From Deltaproteobacteria bacterium (lineage in GTDB: Bacteria; Myxococcota_A; UBA9160; SMWR01), in contig JAHEEJ010000004.1 of assembly GCA_024640705.1 (NCBI GenBank), positions 1 to 34,639 of the forward strand: a stretch of DNA of 34,639 nucleotides. Reading direction: 5' to 3'. This document shows positions 22,635 through 31,344 of the stretch, piece by piece. The first letter of the stretch is position 1; each line of letters begins with the position of its first letter. The notes below the pieces were generated by a model. It was not told the origin of the DNA. It was given only the letters and a program-made list of their open reading frames with translations, and did not search any database. Made by a program: the position numbers and the translations under genes.

Positions 22635-25600
22635 ATGCGTAGGCTGCTGGCTTCGGCCGCGGTGTCGATCGCCGCGTTCGCCCTGGGCCTGGCTCCCACC
22701 CGTTCCGAGGCTCTCGAGTATTTCGACGGACGCATTCAGGCCCACGGTTTCGGCGAGATGCAGGTCCGCGTCCTCGACGAAAGTTTCGGCGACAATCTCG
22801 ACCTCGCGCAGTGGTACAACGTTCTCAATCTCGAGGTAGAAGTCGACGTTCTACCCAACGGCTGGGGTCCGATCGATCTGCTCCAGACCTACGTGCGCGT
22901 CGAAGGCCGTTACGATTGCGTCTGGAAACGCGGTTGCGGAATGTTCCGTTCCGTCAACACCTATGGGGATCGGGCCAAGAGACTTCCGGATCGACTCAGC
23001 GATGGGATGACCCAGGACTACACGGGCGTGCTAAGGACAGGCCCGTCTACCGACGACAACCCCCACAATGACGTTCAGACGCTCAACGGCGATCGCCGCG
23101 CAGACGGCTCGGTGATTCCGAACCGAGGCGCATTCGACCTCTGGAGAATTCGGGACATCGAAGGCGCCGACGGCATCCCCAACACGGCCGATGATCCCTT
23201 TCGTTACACGATGTCCGACTACCTCGACTTCGTATTCACTTCCACCGCGCGCCGCGGAGCGGATGGGGGCATCTTGCAGAAGGCCGTTCTCGGGCCCTGG
23301 TTGCCGAAGAATTCGGTCGACGCCAACGCGGCGCTTCGGGACAAGGCCAATCCCTTTCGAGGCCGGCTGACGCCGTCTCCGGGTGGGGGTGAATCCGGCT
23401 ACATCCGCTGGCATTCCGCGGATCCGATCGTGAACCCCGGCTATGGGGGGCCGACGGACGACGACAATCCGTTCTTCGGCAACTACGACGAAGTCGATCC
23501 GTTTCCCGAAGAACTGATCGAATTTCTTCCACCGGACCTCGTCGAGCCCGGGACCCAGACTCCCGGAACGTTTCTGCTCTCCAACGGTGCCGAAGTGGTT
23601 CTGACGGAACAGACCGCGGATCAATATCGCAACAAGGGAACGAACGCATTCGGTGGTGATTACACCGGGGTGTCTCCCTGCGTGGTGCCCGGAAGCAGCC
23701 AGGCTGCGATTCAAGAGGCCCGCGGAATCCAGCCCGGCTGCGTGCCCTTTACCAACGTGCGCGTCACCGGCGGAACCGGCGAGCTTCCGCTGCGGCCCGC
23801 GCCGGACGTGAGTCACCTCGTGAAACACGTCGGTCCGGGGACCGCGCAGGGCCTCTACGTGCCCAGCCAGGGCCTGATGCGGTTCTACGAGAACAGTGAT
23901 TTCGACAGCCTCGACCTGAATTTCGACGAATCGGAACTCTCGTGGAACCGCGGTGCGAGTCAGCAGAACACCAAGGAGTTGAAGGAGGCCTACGTCGAGA
24001 CCAGTCTCTTCGACAATCGGCTCTGGATGCGCCTCGGGCTTCAGCAGATCGTCTGGGGCAAGACGGAGCTGTTTCGAACCACCGACCAGTTCAACCCGCA
24101 GGATCTCGGGCTGTCCACGCTCTCGAGCCTCGAAGAGTCTCGCATTGCGACGACCTCGGCGCGATTCATCTACTCGCTCTACGACGTGGGTGTGCTGGAG
24201 GATGTCCGGCTCGAGTTCGCGTTGAATTTCGGCGAGATGGAGCCTGCAGACCTCGGTGTATGCGGGGAGGCCTATGCGGTCCCCGTGGCTTGTGATCTGT
24301 CTGCCGCGGCCTTCAATCACGGCATCATCGGGGCCGGGATCGCCGGCTCCGAGCGCCCTCCCGATCCGTGGGACGATCCCGACGGGCTCGAGTTCGGCGC
24401 GAGGATCGAGTGGCGCTGGGATCGATTCAGTTTCGCGTTGACCGACTTCTACGGTTACAACGACTTTCCGACGCTCGAGCAGTTCATGACCTACGAGCGC
24501 AACGCGGACGTCTTGACGGGGCGCCCGATCATCACGCGGTTCAATCCCGGAAATCCGAGGGGCAATTGCGCGAACGCGCTGGTAACGGATCCGAAAGACC
24601 AGAATTCCGTGACAGCGTTCGGGATCGGGACGGATCCGGATTGTCTCGGATTCGGTACACCGCTGACGAATCCGGGGTCTGCGAACAATGCACTGGAGTG
24701 GCACTCTGCCAATCAACAGGCCTTCGCGTGGCTCTGTTCTTCGACGATCGGGATCACGCCGGAACTCGACGCGCGGGCGTGCGCGCTGAATCTTTTCAAT
24801 AGCTCGGAACGGCTTGGCGGGTTTCCGGTCTCGCTCTCGGAGGTCTCGTCGTCGCTCTTTGCGGGCGAGTATCGGTTCAACAGCTTCTTCGCGGTGACCA
24901 CCCAGTTGATCGGAGAGACCGCGCTGGCCGGGCCGACGCCCGCGCAATCGATCAATCGGGACGCCAACGACGGTTTCATCACCTCGATCCTGGGTTCGGA
25001 TCTCGATTGTGTCGACTCGACGGGTGCTGTCGTGGGGCGGAGTCCGGGTTGCAACGTGCTCTCGTCCAACGCGGCGATCAACCGCGGACCCATCGGGGGC
25101 AACGTGCTCGCGAAGCAGCTCCCGACCGGGGAGGACTATTTCACGCTGGACAGCGGCCTCACCAATGAACAGCGGGCGTTGCTCGGCTGTGGGCCTTTTT
25201 TTGGCACCCGATGCGACTCCTCGGTGACCTTTGCGATCAACGACTGCGATCCCTCGACGCTAGAGGGCTGCACCGTTTTCGAAGCCAGTCGCCGCGGGTT
25301 CTTCGACGCTGTCATCCCCGGGACCGCACAGCCCGGCGGTGGCATCGACCTGCTCAACATGGAAGCGAGCGCGATCATGCAGTCCTTTCCCGGCTTCGAC
25401 GGAACGCCGAGGGGATACATCACGACGAGTCGCGCTGCGGCACCGGGCACGATCGACTTCGAGGGCGGGCCGGTCTGCACCCGTTACGTTCCGGGCCAGG
25501 CCAGGCCCGTCAAGCTGCCCGGTTGCAGGGGGATCGACAGCTACGAAATCACCAACACCGATGTGATCTTTACCTTCGAAAAGGGTTACGACCCGAGGGT

Positions 25601-26951
25601 CGACGGGTGTTTGCTGGCGCCGACGATCGCAACCCACAACGTCGTGACCCTCGACTCCGAGGGAAACGACATCACGGGTTCGGATGGGATGCGATCCTGC
25701 TTCGGCCAGTTGGCGCCGTCGACAGGCGACTTCGATCCTTCGGGCCCGGCGCCATCGACGAACCGGCCCTGTAACGATTTCGTCGACGATGCAGCCTGCC
25801 GGGCCGAAGTCGCGGAATATCTCGACAAGCGCAATTCGGATAGCTGGCGCGGCGACTACACCGAGACGGGCTCGAATGCGAGGTTTCAGCACGCGTCCAC
25901 GTTGTACCATCCGACGGCGGGCTGTCTGAGCGATGCCGAGATCGCGCGGCAGCAGCGACTGTCTCCCGAGGATGGGCCGCGCTGCAACTTCGTTCCGAGT
26001 TCTTCCGGAGCGGTGATCTCTCGTAACTACGACGAGGAATTCCTCGCCGGTACCGCGCAGATCTTCCAGAACGAACTGGCCGCGGTCTCGTGGAATTTCG
26101 CAATGGGCCTGGTGATCACCTCTGCCTGTACGACGGAGAGGGGCAAGAAGACGAATCCCGAGTGCTTCGATGCAGAGCACCCTTGGGTGTTGAACAAGTG
26201 TTCGTTCAACCAGCCTCAATTCTGCAAGAAGGTCAAAGAGTTCTTCGACATGGGTGGCGTTCGGCGCAATACCCGACGCGCGGGGGCGAAGGGTCCATTC
26301 GGGCGCCGCACCTTCCTGTGGCAGAGCGGAAGCGAAGTGGTGCAGACATACGACAGACGCAACGTGTTCGGCTTCTCGATGGATTTTCCCGAAGACCGGA
26401 CCAAATCGAACTGGGGTGTCGAGTTCGCGTGGTTCGACTCTGTTCCGGTCTACGACGCCAACGAATTCGACAGCCTCACCAACGTCGATTTGCTGAACGT
26501 CACCGTATCCATCGACCGGCCGACCTTCATCAACTTCCTGAATCCGAATCGAACCTTCTTCTTCAACACCCAGTGGTTCTTCCAATACGTCAAGGGCCAC
26601 CGCAGCGGGATGGGTCCGCACGGCCCGTTCAGCGCGATGTTCACCACCACGATCATGACCGGTTACTTCCAGGACCGCTTGAATCCGTCTCTGGTGACCA
26701 TCTACGACATCAACTCGCGTTCCGGGGGCGTGTTGCCGTCGATCCAGTACCGGTTCACCGAATCGTTTTCGGCAGCCGTCGGAATGGGGATCTTCTTCGG
26801 CCGCACCGAGCTATCCGAAATGGCCATCAATCCGTTCCGTCCCGCCACCAACCGCGTCGGAAAGGACGCCTACAAAGACAGTTCCGAGCACTTCCTGTCG
26901 AGCGTCCGCCGCCGCGACGAAATCTGGATGCGCCTACGCTGGACGTTCTGA
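22635..26951 (+). CDS. Very large DUF1302 outer-membrane protein
   Basis: The chosen ATG 22635 gives a 1438-residue product with a signal peptide (RRLLASAAVSIAAFALG...SEA) directly after the start. GTG starts upstream (22602, 22479) are in frame, but 22479 would bury the signal peptide. Early residues (LQTYVRVEGRYDCVW, GDRAKRLPD) and the middle block (LSWNRGASQQNTKELKEAYVET, W.RLGLQQIVWGKTELFRTTDQ) are characteristic of DUF1302. The C-terminus is strand-rich (PSIQYRFTESFSAAVGMGIFFG) and ends RLRWTF, with the terminal Phe typical of outer-membrane barrels. Most DUF1302 proteins known to me are around 600 residues. Here long, Cys- and Pro/Gly-rich inserts separate the conserved blocks. DUF1302 often pairs with DUF1329, as seen downstream. 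A barrel involved in envelope transport of hydrophobic compounds is a reasonable guess, not established. Confidence 0.88.
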   Translation: MRRLLASAAVSIAAFALGLAPTRSEALEYFDGRIQAHGFGEMQVRVLDESFGDNLDLAQWYNVLNLEVEVDVLPNGWGPIDLLQTYVRVEGRYDCVWKRGCGMFRSVNTYGDRAKRLPDRLSDGMTQDYTGVLRTGPSTDDNPHNDVQTLNGDRRADGSVIPNRGAFDLWRIRDIEGADGIPNTADDPFRYTMSDYLDFVFTSTARRGADGGILQKAVLGPWLPKNSVDANAALRDKANPFRGRLTPSPGGGESGYIRWHSADPIVNPGYGGPTDDDNPFFGNYDEVDPFPEELIEFLPPDLVEPGTQTPGTFLLSNGAEVVLTEQTADQYRNKGTNAFGGDYTGVSPCVVPGSSQAAIQEARGIQPGCVPFTNVRVTGGTGELPLRPAPDVSHLVKHVGPGTAQGLYVPSQGLMRFYENSDFDSLDLNFDESELSWNRGASQQNTKELKEAYVETSLFDNRLWMRLGLQQIVWGKTELFRTTDQFNPQDLGLSTLSSLEESRIATTSARFIYSLYDVGVLEDVRLEFALNFGEMEPADLGVCGEAYAVPVACDLSAAAFNHGIIGAGIAGSERPPDPWDDPDGLEFGARIEWRWDRFSFALTDFYGYNDFPTLEQFMTYERNADVLTGRPIITRFNPGNPRGNCANALVTDPKDQNSVTAFGIGTDPDCLGFGTPLTNPGSANNALEWHSANQQAFAWLCSSTIGITPELDARACALNLFNSSERLGGFPVSLSEVSSSLFAGEYRFNSFFAVTTQLIGETALAGPTPAQSINRDANDGFITSILGSDLDCVDSTGAVVGRSPGCNVLSSNAAINRGPIGGNVLAKQLPTGEDYFTLDSGLTNEQRALLGCGPFFGTRCDSSVTFAINDCDPSTLEGCTVFEASRRGFFDAVIPGTAQPGGGIDLLNMEASAIMQSFPGFDGTPRGYITTSRAAAPGTIDFEGGPVCTRYVPGQARPVKLPGCRGIDSYEITNTDVIFTFEKGYDPRVDGCLLAPTIATHNVVTLDSEGNDITGSDGMRSCFGQLAPSTGDFDPSGPAPSTNRPCNDFVDDAACRAEVAEYLDKRNSDSWRGDYTETGSNARFQHASTLYHPTAGCLSDAEIARQQRLSPEDGPRCNFVPSSSGAVISRNYDEEFLAGTAQIFQNELAAVSWNFAMGLVITSACTTERGKKTNPECFDAEHPWVLNKCSFNQPQFCKKVKEFFDMGGVRRNTRRAGAKGPFGRRTFLWQSGSEVVQTYDRRNVFGFSMDFPEDRTKSNWGVEFAWFDSVPVYDANEFDSLTNVDLLNVTVSIDRPTFINFLNPNRTFFFNTQWFFQYVKGHRSGMGPHGPFSAMFTTTIMTGYFQDRLNPSLVTIYDINSRSGGVLPSIQYRFTESFSAAVGMGIFFGRTELSEMAINPFRPATNRVGKDAYKDSSEHFLSSVRRRDEIWMRLRWTF

Positions 26952-27051
26952 ACCATCGCGCTTCAAAACCCGGAACCCTCTCCTGAAAACCAACGGACCG
27001 CGTTGCCGAGCGTGGGAAGCCAACGCGCGGAATGGTTCCCTGAGCACGATG

Positions 27052-27192
27052 GCCCGCGCAGACCCGCCGGGTAACGCGCCTCCCAGTACTAACTGGTCTT
27101 CCTCAATCATCAGCGCCCCAAACTGACGAGACCCGGCCAACTGGGCCCCCGCCTGTGGGACGTAGCGCGTCACCCAGCAGGTCTGCGCGGGC
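27052..27192 (-). repeat. Nested inverted repeat in the DUF1302/DUF1329 convergent spacer
   Basis: Arms 27052-27078 and 27166-27192 are complementary over 27 positions with three differences. In minus-strand RNA all three are G-U pairs, so the stem is continuous on the DUF1329 transcript, starting three bases after its stop. Inside are two further helices: 27082-27087 with 27140-27145 (CCCAGT/ACTGGG) and 27095-27099 with 27129-27133 (GGTCT/AGACC). It may serve as a 3' stabilising structure, terminator or structured RNA. Confidence 0.6.
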
Positions 27193-27194
27193 AG

Positions 27195-28652
27195 TTAGCG
27201 CCCGCGGAGCAGGGTGTCGGTGGTGGTCATTTCCTGGAGTTCGGATCGCGAGGGGGGCGTTGATCTCACGTCGTAGGATTCGCGGCGCCAGCCGCTGCCG
27301 CCGTTCGCTGCGCGGTAGTAGACGGCCGCGACCGGATCGAATACGAGGGCGCGGTCGGCGCCCGACCGATCGGGGTAGTTCACGACGTCGCCGCTGAAGC
27401 GGTGCACGGGGATCCCGATGTCGACGATCAGTCCTCCACTCCGACGGCTGATCAGGTAGAGGGGCAGGTGGGTTTGATGGTCGACGTAGATGATCAGGGT
27501 GTCGAAGCCCTGTTCGCGGTCGCGGGTCTTGCCCTCGATGACGGCCGCATAGCGCACTTCCCAGCGATCGCTTCCCAGCGCTAGACCCGACGTTCCGTAG
27601 TTGCGGATCGGATTTTCGGGGTAGCCCGCGCGGGCTCCGTTGATCGGCGCCAATACCTCGCGCATGCCGCGCAGCCGCCACCGATAGGCGTTGGGTCGAA
27701 TCGAGAGATCGTTGAATCCAACCGCGAGGTGCTCGGTGGTCGCGTGCGAGAGTGCGGACGAGAGGCTCACGGCCCCCGTCGGCGCGTAACCGCCGGAATC
27801 GGTGGCGACGCTCCCACCGCTTCCGCTGTCTCCCGCGCGATAACTCGGGGTGTACAACCCATCGACCCAGGTCGTCGCAGCCCTGCGAACCTTCCGCATC
27901 GACGGTGCGTATACGAAGGTGTCGTCCGGATCCGAAAATCGCTGATCGGCTTCGATGGATCGCATCTGCCGCCAGGCGAGGTGCCGCGCGTCTGACGGGG
28001 TGTCGAACCGCCCACCGCTGATCCAGAGTTTTTCCTCCGACCCCGGTTGTGCGAATGCGCTATCGGCCAGGTCCGCTCGGTGGCTGGTTCGCAGCTGAAA
28101 GAACTCGCCGGTGTAGACCTGCACTCCGCCCGCCCGACTCGGCATGTCGGTGATCCGGAAGTGGCCCCGCGGGCCCGCTTCGCGATTGCGGTATTCCAGG
28201 TTCCAGGCCCACTTCGTTCCGGCCGCGGGGTCGTCCGTGGCGATGGACTCGGGTGGGAACGGCGTGCCGGCCACATAACCCTGGAGATTTCCGTCGGCGT
28301 CGAGCCGGACCTGCGCCGCAAAGCGCTTCGTCGCGTCGGCAAAATAGGCCGGCAAGGGATAGCGCCGATGGCAGGGGCCGATCTCCATCAGCATTCCCGC
28401 GGAGAAGAAGGCGTTGCGGTGGCTCCAAACTTCTGCGGGAATGAGTTCGCGCAACGCAGGAAGGTCGCTGTATTCCAGCGCAGACCCTTCGCGGATGAGT
28501 GTCGGGCTTGCGTCCTCGCTGGCGCTTTCGCCGCTTCGCCCACCCGATCTGGGGCAGTCGCCCTCGTCGGGGACCTCGGCGTCCGCGCTCGCCACGAACA
28601 GCACGAGAGCGGCGAGGATTCGCACAGCAGGGGTGAAGGGCGCGGGTCGCAC
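27195..28652 (-). CDS. DUF1329 (LolA/LolB-fold-like) exported protein
   Basis: This 485-residue protein starts at GTG 28652 behind GGAGG, with a signal peptide (ILAALVLFVASADA). Family-typical stretches are the N-terminal LIREGSALEYSDLPALRELIP, FVYAPSMRKVRRA, the central FNDLSIRPNAYRWRL and WEVRYAAVIEGK, and the late TLIIYVDHQTHLPLYLISR. The fold is related to periplasmic lipoprotein carriers LolA/LolB, consistent with binding a hydrophobic ligand, though no ligand is established. DUF1329 genes commonly sit beside DUF1302 genes. Here the two are convergent with a 243-bp structured spacer instead of being one operon. The start lies 58 bp from the divergent histidine kinase gene, so the two promoters must share that short space, which hints at regulation by the neighbouring two-component system (inference). 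Confidence 0.87.
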   Translation of the reverse strand: MRPAPFTPAVRILAALVLFVASADAEVPDEGDCPRSGGRSGESASEDASPTLIREGSALEYSDLPALRELIPAEVWSHRNAFFSAGMLMEIGPCHRRYPLPAYFADATKRFAAQVRLDADGNLQGYVAGTPFPPESIATDDPAAGTKWAWNLEYRNREAGPRGHFRITDMPSRAGGVQVYTGEFFQLRTSHRADLADSAFAQPGSEEKLWISGGRFDTPSDARHLAWRQMRSIEADQRFSDPDDTFVYAPSMRKVRRAATTWVDGLYTPSYRAGDSGSGGSVATDSGGYAPTGAVSLSSALSHATTEHLAVGFNDLSIRPNAYRWRLRGMREVLAPINGARAGYPENPIRNYGTSGLALGSDRWEVRYAAVIEGKTRDREQGFDTLIIYVDHQTHLPLYLISRRSGGLIVDIGIPVHRFSGDVVNYPDRSGADRALVFDPVAAVYYRAANGGSGWRRESYDVRSTPPSRSELQEMTTTDTLLRGR

Positions 28653-28710
28653 CGAACCTCCGTGGGGGCGGTGCCGATTCTATCGTACCCTTTTGGCCGC
28701 AGAGGTTTTC

Positions 28711-29700
28711 ATGGCGCGACGTTCCGTCGGTTTTCCGCTCACGCTGGGATTCGTCCTCGCCATCCTGGCCGTGGTTCTCGCCGTCGTGTACTGGGTCCTG
28801 GTGCTCGGCGACGTGCGCCCGATTGCACCGTCGGGGCTCGGGACGCTCGGCTGGATCCTGCTCGCTCTGGGCACGACGTTCTTCTTGCTCATCATCGTCG
28901 GAACGGGCTGGCTGTGCGCCTGGTTGGTGAGCGAGATGCGGGTGAATCAGCGTCAGCGGGCTTTCCTCGACGCCGTGACCCATGAAATGAAGACGCCACT
29001 CGCTTCGATGCGTCTCTACGTCGAAACCCTGCTGCGACACGATCCCGAGCGCGAACGCCGCGAGCAATTCCTGACGCGCATGGACGAAGACCTCGAGCGC
29101 CTCGATCGAACCGTCGACCAGGTGTTGGCGGCCGCCCGCGCCGAGGAGCCCCGCCGCCGCTCCGAGCGCGGCGTGGTCGCGCTCCGGGGAATTCTCGAAT
29201 CGTGCATCGACGAAATTCGGGATCGGCACCTGCTACCGCGAGACGCGGTCGTGCTGGATGAGGCGTGCGATCCAATCGTTCGGGGCGACCGCACCGAACT
29301 CTCCGTCGTCTTTCGCAACCTGCTGGAGAATGCCGTCAAGTACTCGGACGAACCCGTAGAGGTGAGAGTCTGCATTTCGGGTCCCAGAGAAGGCCGCGTT
29401 CGCGTCGAAATCTCCGACCGCGGCATCGGGATCCCGGCCGGTGAATTGAGAAAGATCTTCCAGCGTTTCTACCGGGCCGGCCGAGACGTCCAACGCGCGG
29501 CGGCGGGTCTGGGATTGGGATTGTTCATCGTTCGTAATCTCGTGCGGCGCCAGGGCGGTCGCGTCGAGGCGCGCAGCGAAGGCAGCGGTGCGGGAAGCCG
29601 GTTCGTGGTGACGCTGCGGGCTGCCCGCGCAGTGACCGGTTCGAAATCGACCGAATCCGCCACGCGCGGGCGTCCAGTTGACCGGGTTGCACCGCATTGA
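28711..29700 (+). CDS. Sensor histidine kinase with minimal periplasmic loop
   Basis: ATG 28711 has AGAGGT at 28701-28706 and gives 329 residues. Two transmembrane helices at about 8-32 and 46-72 are joined by only about 13 residues, so there is no periplasmic sensor domain and the signal must be sensed in the membrane or through a partner. The DHp domain has phospho-acceptor His91 in FLDAVTHEMKTPLASM. The catalytic domain has the N box NLLENAVKYS, G1 DRGIGIP, F box IFQRFYR and G2 GLGLGLF. All residues needed for kinase activity appear intact. The partner response regulator starts 34 bp downstream. The gene is divergent from DUF1329. The ORF is open further upstream, but starts there would overlap the DUF1329 gene and lack sense. 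Confidence 0.93.
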   Translation: MARRSVGFPLTLGFVLAILAVVLAVVYWVLVLGDVRPIAPSGLGTLGWILLALGTTFFLLIIVGTGWLCAWLVSEMRVNQRQRAFLDAVTHEMKTPLASMRLYVETLLRHDPERERREQFLTRMDEDLERLDRTVDQVLAAARAEEPRRRSERGVVALRGILESCIDEIRDRHLLPRDAVVLDEACDPIVRGDRTELSVVFRNLLENAVKYSDEPVEVRVCISGPREGRVRVEISDRGIGIPAGELRKIFQRFYRAGRDVQRAAAGLGLGLFIVRNLVRRQGGRVEARSEGSGAGSRFVVTLRAARAVTGSKSTESATRGRPVDRVAPH

Positions 29701-29733
29701 GATGCTTTTGCTGGTTGGGGGCGGGTGGTTGTC

Positions 29734-30450
29734 ATGGGTGGAGAGCGGGTGCACAGGATCCTGATCGTCGAAGACGAGTCTCACCTCGCGGAGGGGCTGC
29801 GTTTCAACCTCGAGGCCGAGGGCTACGCGGTCGAGATTGCAGAGGACGGCCCCGCCGGCGAGAAGGCGCTGAACGAAGCCAGCGAGCCCTTCGGCCTGGT
29901 GATTCTCGATGTGATGTTGCCGGGTATGAGTGGATTCGAGTTGGCGCAGCGCATCCGGGCCGCGGGAAATTTCGTGCCCATCCTGATTCTCACCGCCAAG
30001 GACGACTCCCAGGATCTGATTCGGGGAATCGAAGACGGTGCGGATGATTACCTGACGAAACCCTTCCATCTCGATGAGCTGCTGGCGCGCGTGCGCGGCC
30101 TGCTGCGCCGGCGCCGATGGGATGGCGTGGACCCCAAAGGCGATTCGATGCGATCCTTCGAGATCGGCGCGGCCACGGTCCACTTCGACCGTTTCGAACT
30201 CGAGACGCCGAACGGGGTGGTCGAGTTGACGGTTCGCGAGATGGGCCTGCTTCGGGCCCTGATCGATCGCGAGGGTGAGATCGTCAGCCGCGGAGATCTG
30301 CTGCAAGACGTGTGGGGGCTGCGCGCCGATACGAAGACCCGCGTGGTCGACAGCTTCATCGTGCGCCTGCGCCGCTACGTGGAGCCGAATCCGGCCCACC
30401 CGAAGCACATCGTCTCCGTTCGAGGCCACGGCTACCGCCTGCACCGTTAG
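29734..30450 (+). CDS. OmpR/PhoB-family response regulator
   Basis: This 238-residue DNA-binding response regulator is the likely partner of the kinase just upstream. The receiver domain shows ILIVEDE (acidic pair), phospho-acceptor Asp59 in VILDVMLPG, the switch Thr in ILTAKDD and Lys in LTKPFHLDEL. The C-terminal winged helix carries LTVREMGLLRALIDREGEIV and the recognition-helix region TRVVDSFIVRLRRYVEPNP, ending HIVSVRGHGYRLHR. Start is ATG 29734; GTG 29725 would add three residues, and neither has an ideal ribosome site. The gene ends 15 bp from the convergent Trm112-like gene. Target promoters are unknown; the divergent DUF1329 promoter is the nearest candidate. Confidence 0.94.
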   Translation: MGGERVHRILIVEDESHLAEGLRFNLEAEGYAVEIAEDGPAGEKALNEASEPFGLVILDVMLPGMSGFELAQRIRAAGNFVPILILTAKDDSQDLIRGIEDGADDYLTKPFHLDELLARVRGLLRRRRWDGVDPKGDSMRSFEIGAATVHFDRFELETPNGVVELTVREMGLLRALIDREGEIVSRGDLLQDVWGLRADTKTRVVDSFIVRLRRYVEPNPAHPKHIVSVRGHGYRLHR

Positions 30451-30465
30451 GAGATCCGCGCGAGA

Positions 30466-30717
30466 TCAGCCGAGTTCGATCGACTCCTCGATCAGCATGA
30501 CCGGTATGCCATCGTCGATTGGATAGAGGATCCTGCCGTCTTCGCGGACGAGGCCCTCGGCGATCGGTGAGCTGACGCGCTGCCCGCCGCGGTTGCGCAG
30601 GCGCTCCTCGGCGATTTCGGCGTTGAGCTTCGCCAGGATGGCTTCGGAAGCCAGCGTGACGGGTTGCCGGGTCTCCGGACAGACGAGTATTTCGAGCAGA
30701 TCCGAACTGATGGGCAT
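30466..30717 (-). CDS. Trm112-like / UPF0434 family small protein
   Basis: This 83-residue protein begins LLEILVCPETRQPVTLA and ends GRILYPIDDGIPVMLIEESIEL, the two conserved ends of the bacterial Trm112/YcaR family. AGGAGG (complement of 30727-30732) precedes ATG 30717. Only one cysteine (C13) is present, so the zinc site of eukaryotic Trm112 is not complete. A helical insert of about 25 residues (LNAEIAEERLRNRG) separates the two conserved parts. In other organisms Trm112 activates methyltransferases acting on tRNA, rRNA and release factors; the bacterial role is less clear. The gene is convergent with the response regulator. A minus-strand TATAAA near 30846-30851 could be part of a promoter, but no matching -35 is seen. 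Confidence 0.88.
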   Translation of the reverse strand: MPISSDLLEILVCPETRQPVTLASEAILAKLNAEIAEERLRNRGGQRVSSPIAEGLVREDGRILYPIDDGIPVMLIEESIELG

Positions 30718-31344
30718 GCAACGATCCTCCTACAGCCTAGATGGGGGCGCCCTCAACGCCGGGCCGCAGATCCCCTCGCCAGACAATACTTCGAACGCGT
30801 CGGTCCGGCGGCTCGCTCCAGCCACCGAACCGCTAGAGCCGCTGTTTATAGCATCGAAGATGTTGAATTCATTTAAGAAATTTGGAGCGGCGCGCCCTTT
30901 TCCAGACGCTCAACCTCCGCTGTTTCGGGACCGGAGCGTCTCTCTGCCGCTCAGGCCTGGAATCAAACAGCGGTTGATTTTGATCGCGCGGCTTCGATCG
31001 AGCGCCCACGGCGCTCCCCCCTGTTCCGAAAACTCGGAAATCCAGCCGAACGGCTGAAACCGAATCCAATCGCCTTGACTAGTCCCACCTTCCTGTAGTA
31101 TCCCACGGCCCGTCAACGGCCCGTCTTGGAACATCCTTCGGGTGGCTCCCGGCTGTTCTGCCCTCTTGGCAATCACGTTTCGAGCGGTTCCGCTGGGTTC
31201 CGGATCAAAACGTGGGAATCGCAAAGAGAACGGAAGGGCGAGACGCGGTGTTGCTTGGATCGTCGCGGCGTCGGCGATGGGTCTGCGAAAAACTCGTAGG
31301 CCAACTTGGGATTCGATACTCCTGAAGGGGCCGGCAGTTCGCGC
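30718..31344. other. Long non-coding spacer upstream of the ActA-like gene
   Basis: In these 627 bases I see no credible gene. Contents noted are an AT-rich patch at about 30845-30890, a promoter candidate at 31075-31101, and a short direct repeat (ACGGCCCGTC, twice, about 31105-31125). The leader from the candidate promoter to ATG 31345 is about 235 bases, long enough for regulation, but no known RNA class was recognised. ORFs crossing it match no family. Confidence 0.5.
31075..31101 (+). promoter_or_regulatory. Promoter candidate for the ACIII-like operon
   Basis: TTGACT (31075-31080) and TAGTAT (31096-31101) are near-consensus hexamers, but the spacer is only 15 bases. The patch stands out from the GC-rich surroundings. 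Confidence 0.35.

Noticed and set aside
23031-24947. 638-codon minus-strand frame inside the DUF1302 gene
   Set aside because: Antisense composition artefact; the plus frame carries the DUF1302 motifs.
26934-27173. 79-codon minus-strand ORF in the DUF1302/DUF1329 spacer
   Set aside because: It lies over the nested inverted repeat, has no convincing ribosome site and matches no family. RNA structure explains the sequence better.
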